Source of the DNA: a virus
Virus record (IMG/VR): IMGVR_UViG_3300025646_006475
Span: 1 to 36,891 of that record
Strand: one strand, 5' to 3'
Length of the DNA stretch: 36,891 bases
The position numbers and the translations under genes were made by a program. Below are positions 21,166-29,233 of the stretch, in pieces. The notes under the pieces were generated by a model. It did not search any database, was not told the origin of the DNA, and saw only the letters and a program-made list of their open reading frames with translations. The first letter of the stretch is position 1. Each line of letters opens with the position of its first letter.

Positions 21166-23075
21166 AATACTACTCCTGTTAATGTAATTGATGGTAATAC
21201 CCCAAACGGTGGAACAGGTATTGGTCCAAGAGCCGCCTGTGAAACACCATTCTGAGTCCTTTCAGATTCAACACCTGTTATTTGTGCAAGTATTGATTGT
21301 AAATATACGTTAGGTGACCCGTCAGGTAAAGCTCCTGTAGGAACACCTATTTTTTGAAGTTCTTGTATTACATTGATTGATGCTCTTGTATCATCAAAAC
21401 CACTTCTAAATCTAGCCAATTGAAGTAATGGGTTTGGTACCACAAAAGGAGTACCTTTTAACGCTAATGTTATTATTGCAATTATTTCATCAATAACACT
21501 TTTACATTTTCTATAATCTTGAATACCACGTGCAATTAAGTAAGCTAAATCTAATAATGATTGAATAACTTGACGAGTTTTTTTAGTTTTGTTTTTAAGT
21601 AATTGTTTACCGATTGATTGTAACAATTGTCTTAAATCTCTAATGATAATTTCATAAACAATTTTAATGAAAATTGAACCAACTCTTGACATGATGTTGA
21701 TTATCAATTTTTTAAATCTATTTAAGAAAGATTTAAGGTCTTGAATTGTATCAACAAATAATTGACCTAATGACTTTAATAAAATCATAAGTGGTAATAA
21801 CACCTTTGGTGTTAAGATTGACATGACTAATGATTTTGCCAAGTTTTTAATAATCTCAGTGTCAATAAAGATAGATAATTCTTCAATCTTTGGCCAACCA
21901 GGTAAATTCAATAATGTTTTGGTTAAATCATCCCCTAAATCATCTTCATTAGCACCATCCTCATTAAATTTCAATAGATAGTCATTAATACCATCAGTTT
22001 GTACAGGTAAGTTTACAATATTACAATCTTCATATGTGACAACACCTCTTAATATATTTGATACCCTTTGGTCTAAATTTATTAAGTCTAATTCTGTTAA
22101 CTCAAAGAAAGAATCATCAACACCGTCTAATGGTGCGACTTTAGCAACACCCGACACATCAATTTCACGAGCGTCATCAAAACACAATCCTAATATTCTT
22201 TGTAAAATAATTAAAAATCTTGACTTATCTTCAATTTGACCCCTACCTAATTGTAAATCAATATCAATTGCACCGGTTAAAGTATTGATTAAATTTGCAA
22301 AAATATCTTTTGATTCATAAATCTGAATTGTATCAAAATAGTCTGTTAAAAATTCTGTTACAAGATTTTTTGCGTTGGCTCTTTGTTGTAAAGTTACTTT
22401 AAATTGTTCACCAACATTTGAATCATATTCAATATCAAATAAAGGTGTTTGAGATGCTCCTAAATAAGGTTGACTATATTCTGTTATATAACTTTGTTTG
22501 TCTTTTTGCAATCTGTTATATAATTCTTTATTCATTGAAAAAGGATTGTCTTGAACACTGATTGGGTTCTTCTCATATAATACTTGACCTGTGGTGCCTG
22601 TTGGGTTTTGCTTTAATAAATCAAAAAGGTCAATAGATTTAATTGGTATGTAAAGAACCGTGGGTTCATAAGTTTGCTCTTGAGAACAACCAATTGTTGA
22701 GATAAACTCTTCAAGTAAAATGTTTTTAATTTCGGCAATACTTCTGTTCGCCGCCTCAATCATTGTTCTACGTAATTGAGATGTGTTTTTACCTTTATTT
22801 AAAAAATTTGTTGGTGAAAAGGATTGAGCGTTTTCTGTTAAAGTTTTTTGAATATCAAATAACTCATCAAATTGAGTTTTTACATTTTTTTGATATCTCT
22901 TCTTATTCTTTTTAAAATCTTGAATTGAACTTGTAACATCTTTAGATGATTGCTCAAATGATTTTGCTTTTTGGTCTGCAGATTTATTATAGTTATCAAC
23001 AGTCTCTTTAGTTGATTTTAATGCTGCAACTCTTTCCTTGATGGATGAATAAGAATTTTCTAAATCTAACGGCAT
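21162..23075 (-). CDS. Large helical tail/baseplate protein, 637 aa
   Basis: Residues 8-85 are a strong coiled coil with many Lys and Gln. Residues 400-540 carry a series of hydrophobic or amphipathic helices (LAKSLVMSILTPKVLLPLMI; IIRDLRQLLQSIGKQL; DEIIAIITLALKG). The C-terminus is Pro/Gly-rich and ends FGVLPSITLTGVVL. It is close in length to T4 gp29 (590 aa), the hub/tape-measure protein, and lies next to the gp5-like gene, so a tail hub or tape-measure role is plausible. I see no diagnostic motif. The hydrophobic helices could insert into the membrane during DNA entry. Confidence 0.7.
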   Translation of the reverse strand: MPLDLENSYSSIKERVAALKSTKETVDNYNKSADQKAKSFEQSSKDVTSSIQDFKKNKKRYQKNVKTQFDELFDIQKTLTENAQSFSPTNFLNKGKNTSQLRRTMIEAANRSIAEIKNILLEEFISTIGCSQEQTYEPTVLYIPIKSIDLFDLLKQNPTGTTGQVLYEKNPISVQDNPFSMNKELYNRLQKDKQSYITEYSQPYLGASQTPLFDIEYDSNVGEQFKVTLQQRANAKNLVTEFLTDYFDTIQIYESKDIFANLINTLTGAIDIDLQLGRGQIEDKSRFLIILQRILGLCFDDAREIDVSGVAKVAPLDGVDDSFFELTELDLINLDQRVSNILRGVVTYEDCNIVNLPVQTDGINDYLLKFNEDGANEDDLGDDLTKTLLNLPGWPKIEELSIFIDTEIIKNLAKSLVMSILTPKVLLPLMILLKSLGQLFVDTIQDLKSFLNRFKKLIINIMSRVGSIFIKIVYEIIIRDLRQLLQSIGKQLLKNKTKKTRQVIQSLLDLAYLIARGIQDYRKCKSVIDEIIAIITLALKGTPFVVPNPLLQLARFRSGFDDTRASINVIQELQKIGVPTGALPDGSPNVYLQSILAQITGVESERTQNGVSQAALGPIPVPPFGVLPSITLTGVVL

Positions 23076-23078
23076 ACA

Positions 23079-23447
23079 TTACTTCAGTGAATATGGTTTA
23101 TCATTATCCATCTGTTGTAAATCTCTATCTAATAAAGCTAAAGTATCCTCATCAATATCACCAATAGAAAAAGACTCTTCTTTATTAGAAGTTTTTTCCC
23201 AAATAGAAGATTGTAATTTGGACAATGTAAGTTTTTTCTCAACAACATCGTTTATAATCTTTTGTTGTTTTTCAATTACAGGTCCAATAACTGTCATGTC
23301 TTCGGGGTCTTTCATCATTGTAAGCATTTTGTTTTGAATCCTAATAGCAGTATTTCTTTGTTCTACAAGTTCATTGTAAATTTCTTGCATCAAAGACAAC
23401 ATGGATTCTTTGGTTAAACTAATTTCTTTTTTCTTTGGACGTGACAT
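23079..23447 (-). CDS. Coiled-coil protein, 122 aa
   Basis: A helical acidic protein with an early SLTKESMLSLMQEIYNELVE helix and a long coiled coil through about residue 85, then an acidic tail ending MDNDKPYSLK. It is three bases upstream of the large tail gene and is preceded by a TATTTATA box, so it opens the tail operon. No family is recognised; an assembly chaperone for the following tail protein is possible. Confidence 0.72.
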   Translation of the reverse strand: MSRPKKKEISLTKESMLSLMQEIYNELVEQRNTAIRIQNKMLTMMKDPEDMTVIGPVIEKQQKIINDVVEKKLTLSKLQSSIWEKTSNKEESFSIGDIDEDTLALLDRDLQQMDNDKPYSLK

Positions 23448-23450
23448 AAC

Positions 23451-23458
23451 TATAAATA
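23451..23458 (-). promoter_or_regulatory. TATTTATA box at the head of the tail operon
   Basis: ATATTTATAG on the minus strand, three bases before the ATG ending at 23447 and just after the stop of the sigma factor gene. Confidence 0.4.
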
Positions 23459-23473
23459 TTAAAAATATGTTTT

Positions 23474-24217
23474 TTAATCGTATACACTATTTTGTATGAA
23501 AAAGTATAGTTTTTTAAACCTTTTCATTGAGGTTCTAATTTCTTTGGTAGACATATTTGTCATTTCTCTGAGAGATAATAAAATCACATTTTTATTGAAT
23601 TTATTATTATCAGTACCTAAAAATATCTTCTTATAGTTCTCAAACAAATCAATTAAAGATAATCCTAATTTTCTTTCGTTATCACTTAGGTTTTCATTTT
23701 CAATATAATCCTTTAATTCTGAAATGAATTTTTTAATAACGACATCCGCCTCAATCTGTTCATTTTCTAAATAATAAACCAAATCAGGTCTATTTTCTAA
23801 ACTTTGTGATATATCTTCATATGATACTTTTCTATTAATATCTTTTTGGTCTTTTATAATTTGACCCATAAGATAGTTTTTACAAATTGTACCAAAATAA
23901 GAATAAGCCTTCTTGTTTTTATCAGGCCTAAACTTATCTATTTTTGTCATTAAAAATGAGTGTGTATCAGTATGAATATCGGTAAAGTCCATATCTTTAC
24001 GATATAGCTTGTACCTTCGGATGATTGATGAAATCATCTTATCCAAGGGATGTCTTAGGTACTCATTGTAAATCTTATTTTTTTCCTCAAAAGTAGTTGC
24101 TTTAAGATACATTAAAACAGCCTGTTCCTCTCGTATGTCAAAATAGTTTGTATTAGTACTTTTTCTCCCTCGTTTTTTCTTGATTGTTGTTGTAACCGTT
24201 GTTAAACCCGTCAACAT
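23474..24217 (-). CDS. Late-gene RNA polymerase sigma factor (T4 gp55-like)
   Basis: A 247-aa protein, longer than T4 gp55 (185 aa). A sigma-2-like core lies at about 45-130: TDIHTDTHSFLMTKIDKFRP followed by KKAYSYFGTICKNYLMGQII, the [AK]-x-[SA]-YF-x-T-I pattern common to gp55 relatives. The N-terminus is basic (TIKKKRGRKS). The C-terminus MSTKEIRTSMKRFKKLYFFI is a possible sigma-4-like or clamp-contacting helix. gp55 family members recognise a minimal -10 box and lack strong -35 binding. The start overlaps the previous stop by one base (TAATG), so translation is coupled to the glycosyltransferase gene. Confidence 0.85.
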   Translation of the reverse strand: MLTGLTTVTTTIKKKRGRKSTNTNYFDIREEQAVLMYLKATTFEEKNKIYNEYLRHPLDKMISSIIRRYKLYRKDMDFTDIHTDTHSFLMTKIDKFRPDKNKKAYSYFGTICKNYLMGQIIKDQKDINRKVSYEDISQSLENRPDLVYYLENEQIEADVVIKKFISELKDYIENENLSDNERKLGLSLIDLFENYKKIFLGTDNNKFNKNVILLSLREMTNMSTKEIRTSMKRFKKLYFFIQNSVYD

Positions 24218-25023
24218 TAAACGACATTTTCTTCATACTTTATCCACCTGTCCTCAGAGAAAAAGTGTTCTTTTTTTGCAGATTCAATCCAAAATTTAAC
24301 TTCACTATCTGTTAGTTTTTCAGAACCATTTTTGTAATTCCAAAATATTGAACCTTCTCTAAGATTAGTGTGTTTATATCCAATTCTTGGTATTGTCATA
24401 ATCTTAAATGAGTGATAAGTCATTCTTAACAAGAATTCATAAACAAATGTTAATTTAAAACTTTCTTTGAACATTCCACACTCAATAAGTTTTTCTCTAT
24501 TTGCCACCATACCAGCACTTTGGAAATTTTGATAGTCCAACAATGTGTCGTTTGTCAACATACCAATTTCCTGAGTAAAATTAGCTGCGAAAGTAGCTTC
24601 GTTTGTAAATCCTGCAAAAGTACCTTTACTATCAACATCAATTACAATTGGTAAAAACGCATCAACGTCATCGTAAACGTCAATATACCTTTTTACATTT
24701 TTAAACCAAATAGACGAATATTCATCATCAAATTCTAATAAGGATACCCATTTAGTTGTCGCTTCTTGGATTCCAAGATTAACTTGTGATGCATAACTTG
24801 GTGTATTTGTGAACTCAATTTTTCTAACATTTAAGTCTCCAAAATCATAAGAGTTTAATGCGTCAACCAATTGTTCTTCAGGTGTATGAATGATTATCAA
24901 TTCCTTGAAACCCATTTCTTGTTCTTTACAAGATTTAATTGACTTGTCAAAAAACTCATCAAAATCTCTAACTACCGCAGATTTAATCGGTAGAATTACT
25001 GTCAAGTCTAAAATATTTTCCAT
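24217..25023 (-). CDS. Family 2-like (GT-A) glycosyltransferase
   Basis: A 268-aa protein with a GT-A nucleotide-sugar fold: LTVILPIKSAV at 7-17, a central Rossmann-like region, and an acidic metal/nucleotide motif EFDDE at 97-101 in SLLEFDDEYS. FAGFTNEATF and a late MTIPRIGYKHTNLREGS are compatible with acceptor-binding loops. It transfers a sugar from a nucleotide donor; donor and acceptor cannot be told. It is sandwiched between a GT-B glycosyltransferase (one base apart) and the gp55-like sigma gene, with overlaps that imply one transcript. Confidence 0.8.
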   Translation of the reverse strand: MENILDLTVILPIKSAVVRDFDEFFDKSIKSCKEQEMGFKELIIIHTPEEQLVDALNSYDFGDLNVRKIEFTNTPSYASQVNLGIQEATTKWVSLLEFDDEYSSIWFKNVKRYIDVYDDVDAFLPIVIDVDSKGTFAGFTNEATFAANFTQEIGMLTNDTLLDYQNFQSAGMVANREKLIECGMFKESFKLTFVYEFLLRMTYHSFKIMTIPRIGYKHTNLREGSIFWNYKNGSEKLTDSEVKFWIESAKKEHFFSEDRWIKYEENVV

Positions 25024-25024
25024 A

Positions 25025-26089
25025 TTAATTTTCTACGTTTTCTTCAATTTTATTAATTTGTTCTTCAAATGACATTTTTCGTCTTTGAATTAAGTTAGTA
25101 AATAAGTCTTCAACTTTAGAGTTGAATTTTTCAATATCACTAAATGTTTCAGCTGTATTCTCACCTTCAGTATAAATTTCAGGTAGGATATTATCTTCTA
25201 ACCAATTTTGAATAAAGTCAGCAACAATATCAACAATTTGAACTGGGTTCTGAACCCATACACCATTAGTTTCTGTCATCCAATCTGGTGTTAAGTTTGG
25301 TATTTGTCCTACAACAGGAACTCCTGATTTCATACACTCAAGAGGGAAAGTACCAAATGATGATGTTGGGTCAATCCAAACACCTAAAAATGCGTCATTC
25401 ATTGAATGGGCAAATTCTTGTTGTGAAAGACCTCTCATATCTTTAAAGGTTATCCATCTATATTGTGGGTATTTCAAGTAGAATTGCTTAATCATGTTAA
25501 TACCATCTCTTTGCTCCCTTGTATGAACACACACAATTGGTTTTGGTGGGTATTTTTGTTTAATAAATTCACTTGAAATTGTAGGTTCAATTACGTCAAT
25601 AGATACGTTTCTCATTGTCTGAGAAATAAACTCTTTGTTCTTTTCAGTAGTTGTAATACATTTCAAAAATCCGTATTGAGACCAACTTGAACCAGGTGTT
25701 AATGTTTCTAACATATGGTCATAAGCTTGACAAAGTACAATTTTACCACATGGTAAATTCTTAACTTGGTCCATAACGAATCCAAAAATTTCAGGAATAA
25801 CTAAGAAATCTTCAGGTGCGATTTGTAAATTACCACCCTCAATACACATATGGTTTAGACCACCATACTCAGGACCTAACCAAGTAGTAACTGGTGTATA
25901 ATCAGGTTTTTCATGTAACATAGTTGGTTGATAACCTAACTGTTTTAATGACAATGCCATGTCATAAATGTACTTCAAAGAGGCTTTTGCATTACCTTTT
26001 GTGTCTTGTACAAAAAAGTAAATGTTCATTTTCTTTTCATCTATATTTGAAATAGATTGTTTAATTTTGTCTAATAAGTTTTGTTCCAT
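25025..26089 (-). CDS. GT-B glycosyltransferase (GT4-like)
   Basis: A 354-aa protein with two Rossmann-like halves. The C-terminal donor-binding signature is clear: SSFGTFPLECMKSGVPVVGQ at 243-262, with the E-x7-E-like acidic position in PLECM. The N-terminal half holds FFVQDTKGNAKASLKYIYDM, an acceptor-side element of GT4 members. It probably adds a hexose to phage glycan, protein or DNA. It lies four bases after the 87-aa gene and directly before another glycosyltransferase. Length is typical for the family. Confidence 0.82.
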   Translation of the reverse strand: MEQNLLDKIKQSISNIDEKKMNIYFFVQDTKGNAKASLKYIYDMALSLKQLGYQPTMLHEKPDYTPVTTWLGPEYGGLNHMCIEGGNLQIAPEDFLVIPEIFGFVMDQVKNLPCGKIVLCQAYDHMLETLTPGSSWSQYGFLKCITTTEKNKEFISQTMRNVSIDVIEPTISSEFIKQKYPPKPIVCVHTREQRDGINMIKQFYLKYPQYRWITFKDMRGLSQQEFAHSMNDAFLGVWIDPTSSFGTFPLECMKSGVPVVGQIPNLTPDWMTETNGVWVQNPVQIVDIVADFIQNWLEDNILPEIYTEGENTAETFSDIEKFNSKVEDLFTNLIQRRKMSFEEQINKIEENVEN

Positions 26090-26092
26090 TTT

Positions 26093-26356
26093 TTATAGGT
26101 GTTGTAATAGATTATGTCTTAACAATGTGTTAAATGCGATTTTAAATGGTAGAGATACACCATTAGAGGCTTTACTACCCAATAACTCATCACTTTCATC
26201 TTGTTCTGTCATTAGGACCTCAATCATAGTTTTAATTAATTCATATTTTGCAATAGAGATGTGTTGTTCAGTTCCTCCTGACGCGGGATTAAGACCGATA
26301 TAACTATCAATCTTATCAACATCTAAGTAATAATTTTCACCAAATATTTTAAACAT
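26093..26356 (-). CDS. Hypothetical protein, 87 aa
   Basis: Starts MFKIFGENYYLDVDKIDSYI and contains GLNPASGGTEQHISIAKYEL followed by a helix. The combination of a short N-terminal beta hairpin and a helix is a generic small phage fold. It overlaps the upstream HAD-like gene by eight bases and is followed after three bases by the glycosyltransferase gene. No function is recognised. Confidence 0.68.
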   Translation of the reverse strand: MFKIFGENYYLDVDKIDSYIGLNPASGGTEQHISIAKYELIKTMIEVLMTEQDESDELLGSKASNGVSLPFKIAFNTLLRHNLLQHL

Positions 26357-26954
26357 TTTTTTCTTTTATAATTTTCATTAAAGGTTCTAATTCTTTAATG
26401 TTATTTATGGTATTTTCCATTTCAATAGAATTATTATATTCCGTATTGTATTTTATAATGTATTTATCTGTTTTATTCTGTAATAATAGTTCAGGATTTG
26501 CGGTAAGTAAAACATCAAATTCATCCCAAATACTATCTTCAGTTAATTTATTAAAAAAAATAATTTTGTCAATCTGACATCCAAATTTAGAAACAAAGAA
26601 TAATGTCGCGGGTTTGGACTTTCCAACTTCATTAGATATTAATGAAAATTTAAAATCTTCTTTTAGTGAATGATAAATTTCATCTAAATCTTGAAATGAT
26701 GACATTTCGGTTGAGGGAGAATGTCCAAAAATTTGCATTACAAAATCTTCATACATAAATGTGTAAAAATCGTCTTCGGTTGGAAACTTAAAATGATTTA
26801 TCAAGTTTGTACTCGTAACTGGTAAATCCATCTCGTATTTAAACTCAGGATTCTCAATCATGTCTTGTTCATCAACCAGGTATTTTTCATATACTTGTTT
26901 GATTTTTTCATTTGTATTTCTCAATACACCATTTATGTCAATCGCAATTCTCAT
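26349..26954 (-). CDS. HAD-superfamily-like protein with altered motif I
   Basis: A 201-aa protein beginning RIAIDINGVLRNT, a HAD motif I in which the second aspartate (the acid/base residue) is Asn7. Later elements fit the fold: FKFSLISNE as motif II, GKSKPATLFF as the motif III lysine, and FDVLLTANPELL in the motif IV position. The change in the catalytic DxD means hydrolysis may be weak or the protein may be a binding rather than an enzymatic member. It overlaps the upstream PhoH gene by four bases (ATGA). Confidence 0.7.
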   Translation of the reverse strand: MRIAIDINGVLRNTNEKIKQVYEKYLVDEQDMIENPEFKYEMDLPVTSTNLINHFKFPTEDDFYTFMYEDFVMQIFGHSPSTEMSSFQDLDEIYHSLKEDFKFSLISNEVGKSKPATLFFVSKFGCQIDKIIFFNKLTEDSIWDEFDVLLTANPELLLQNKTDKYIIKYNTEYNNSIEMENTINNIKELEPLMKIIKEKNV

Positions 26955-27682
26955 TCTTCGTATTTCTTCAAAATTTTAGATATGATAGGATTTCTAACAA
27001 TGTCGTTTTCACCAAATTCAAAAACACCAATATCGTCCATGTTTTTAAATTTTGAAATTGCATCCCACAATCCTGAATGTGTTTTATCTTTATATCTGTC
27101 AGTTTGTTCCAAGTCACCTGAAATAAAGAATTTACTGTTAAAACCAATACGAGTTAAAAGTAGTTTCATTTGATTTGGTGTACTGTTTTGAGCCTCTTCA
27201 AAAATTAAAATGGTGTTGTCAATATTCCAACCTCTAATGTAAGCCAATGCTTGAACCTCAATAAAATCAAGTTGAATTAACTTTTCACGGTTTTCTTTCC
27301 CAATCAATTTATTCAAAAGATAATAGGACGGACTAATGTAGGGGTCCAACTTTTCTTCTAATGCACCAGGTAAAGAACCTAATTTTTCTTCAGCTTCAAC
27401 CGCAGGTCTAACAATCATTAACTTTTCATATGAATTTTTTGGGTCAGCAAGTAAATCTACCGCAGCTTTCATTGCGATATATGATTTACCAACACCCGCA
27501 GGTCCTGTACAAATTGTTATCTGATTTTCATTTAATAAATTGTAATATAGTTTTTGGTTTTCAGTTAAAAATTTTTCTTTTGTTTTTTTTGTGATTATTT
27601 GAGTTATTAAATCTTTTTTAGACAGATTTTTACTCACATTATCTTGTGTCTGAGCACTTACAGATTTTGGTTTTCTATTCAT
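26951..27682 (-). CDS. phoH: PhoH-family ATPase
   Basis: A 243-aa P-loop ATPase. Walker A is GPAGVGKS at 60-67. PhoH-specific segments follow: MIVRPAVEAEEKLGSLPG at about 89-106, the Walker B-like ILIFEEAQN at 158-166 with PNQMKLLLTRIG after it, and SGDLEQTD at 188-195. PhoH is common in T4-like and marine phages; its biochemical role is unclear, with phosphate-stress and RNA metabolism both proposed. The N-terminal ~40 residues are a basic extension. It lies in a leftward operon nine bases after the cupin gene. Confidence 0.92.
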   Translation of the reverse strand: MNRKPKSVSAQTQDNVSKNLSKKDLITQIITKKTKEKFLTENQKLYYNLLNENQITICTGPAGVGKSYIAMKAAVDLLADPKNSYEKLMIVRPAVEAEEKLGSLPGALEEKLDPYISPSYYLLNKLIGKENREKLIQLDFIEVQALAYIRGWNIDNTILIFEEAQNSTPNQMKLLLTRIGFNSKFFISGDLEQTDRYKDKTHSGLWDAISKFKNMDDIGVFEFGENDIVRNPIISKILKKYEE

Positions 27683-27691
27683 ATATTTTTT

Positions 27692-28087
27692 TTATTTAAG
27701 TATATCACCTTTCCAAACTCTATAACTGTCGGAGTCAAAGTGTGTGGTTGAAACTTCAAACACTTCACCGTCAGTCAAAGCTTCTAATTGATGTGGTTGT
27801 CCTGGATATTGTCTAACTGAATCCCCTTCTACTAATTTTACTTCATTTACCTCGGCAGTTTCGGTATCAATCCATCTATATATAAATTCGCCACTTTGTA
27901 CATACCAAGTTTCATCTTTAATCATATGGTAGTGCATGGAGAATTTACATCCTTTTTTAAAGACTAAAATTTTACCACAATAAAGTTCGTTATTTTCAAA
28001 GATTATTTCATGTCCCCATCCTTTGGGTATGTTGCATTCCTTACACTCCTTGGCGTTGAATACAATTGGTTTTTCGTTGTGTTTCAT
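27692..28087 (-). CDS. Cupin-domain protein (mannose-6-phosphate isomerase-like)
   Basis: A 131-aa single-domain cupin. Metal-ligand positions are visible: His52, His54 and Glu59 in MHYHMIKDETWYV, and His99 in YPGQPHQLEAL. WGHEIIFENNELYCGKIL at the start and the E-x-H pattern resemble the C-terminal domain of type II mannose-6-phosphate isomerases and nucleotide-sugar epimerase-like cupins. In this context it probably acts on a sugar phosphate or nucleotide sugar for the glycosyltransferases. Two Cys (15 and 18, CKEC) near the start are unusual. Confidence 0.8.
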   Translation of the reverse strand: MKHNEKPIVFNAKECKECNIPKGWGHEIIFENNELYCGKILVFKKGCKFSMHYHMIKDETWYVQSGEFIYRWIDTETAEVNEVKLVEGDSVRQYPGQPHQLEALTDGEVFEVSTTHFDSDSYRVWKGDILK

Positions 28088-28126
28088 TTTTAAAAAAGTA
28101 ATAAATTTTAACTAAAAATACACAAT

Positions 28127-29233
28127 TTAAAAATTAATTAAATACCCATCAGGTTTCAAACCCTTTTTAAAGAATTTAACTTTGTTCGGATAACTATCAG
28201 TAAATGATTTAGACATTGATTTAATCACTGATTCAGACTCAATAATATTCAATGAATACCCCGACTCTAAAAACTTATAACACAAGTCTAATGAAACCGA
28301 ATTAATAATAACATTTGAATTTTTCATATAACTCAAACCGTCAATAATAAATGGAATATCCTTTGTTGGGTTTTCATTTGTGTATTTTATAAAGAGTTCG
28401 GATATTCTGTTTTGATTTATTTTTTCTGTGGTTAAAAACAATTCTGAATCAATTTCTTGTTGTTCAAACATGTTGGCAATAAGTAAATTTATATTACTTA
28501 GTATTGGACCGTTAAATGGTTTTCCATCAGATATGAATGGGTTATTTTTTCTAAACTCTTTATTTAAAGAATCTGATGACATTGTGAATTCATGTGATAA
28601 TGAAAACTTTTCAAAAATATCTTTAAAACCATTAATAAATGTTTTTTGTACGGTACTAAACCCATCAATCATTATTTTAGTTAATTCAGACGCGGTATAA
28701 CCCATCTGTTGGATGTTGATTGGTTTTTTGATAACATTTGTTAAAATGTTGGTAACCATTGAGGTTATTTCGTGATTTGAATTACCCAATAAAAAGAAGG
28801 GGGTATTAATAATTTCATCTCCAATATTTGTATATTCTACAAATGTTGGTAGATATGCAACTTGTACTCCATATGCGGATAATCTTTCTTGAATTAACTT
28901 TGTTGTGAAGGGGTTTACAGTTGAAACAATGATTAGTGTTTTACCATTAATACTTATTTCACTTTTAAAACATTCAATAAAATCATCAACAATATTACTT
29001 ATTTGAAGAGTGTTAAATTCTTTATTATTTGTAATTGGGGTATCAACGCAAACAAAAATAACATCACTATCCTCAATTATTTTTTTATTGTCATTAGTGA
29101 TTGTTAATTCTGATGATAATTTTCTAACAATACTTTCATTCTTGTCTGAAAAACTCACCTGATATTCCTTTGAAAGTAATTTACCAAAAGAATATCCGAA
29201 TTTACCAGTTCCGATAATACCTATATTATACAT
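28127..29233 (-). CDS. Degenerate UDP-glucose/GDP-mannose dehydrogenase-like protein
   Basis: A 368-aa protein. The N-terminal NAD-binding Rossmann unit is intact: GIIGTGKFGYSFG (dinucleotide motif at about 5-17), FVCVDTP at 60-66 and STVNPFTT. The family's catalytic lysine appears as Lys186 in TASELTKIMID. In the region where active enzymes have G-x-G-G-x-C-x-P-K-D, this protein reads GKPFNGPILSN at 238-248, so the nucleophilic cysteine and the Asp are missing, and the glutamates of PEFLREG are replaced (PTFVEYT). A two-step oxidation is therefore unlikely. It may bind NAD and a sugar nucleotide or catalyse another reaction. It overlaps the upstream glycosyltransferase stop by one base. Confidence 0.78.
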   Translation of the reverse strand: MYNIGIIGTGKFGYSFGKLLSKEYQVSFSDKNESIVRKLSSELTITNDNKKIIEDSDVIFVCVDTPITNNKEFNTLQISNIVDDFIECFKSEISINGKTLIIVSTVNPFTTKLIQERLSAYGVQVAYLPTFVEYTNIGDEIINTPFFLLGNSNHEITSMVTNILTNVIKKPINIQQMGYTASELTKIMIDGFSTVQKTFINGFKDIFEKFSLSHEFTMSSDSLNKEFRKNNPFISDGKPFNGPILSNINLLIANMFEQQEIDSELFLTTEKINQNRISELFIKYTNENPTKDIPFIIDGLSYMKNSNVIINSVSLDLCYKFLESGYSLNIIESESVIKSMSKSFTDSYPNKVKFFKKGLKPDGYLINF

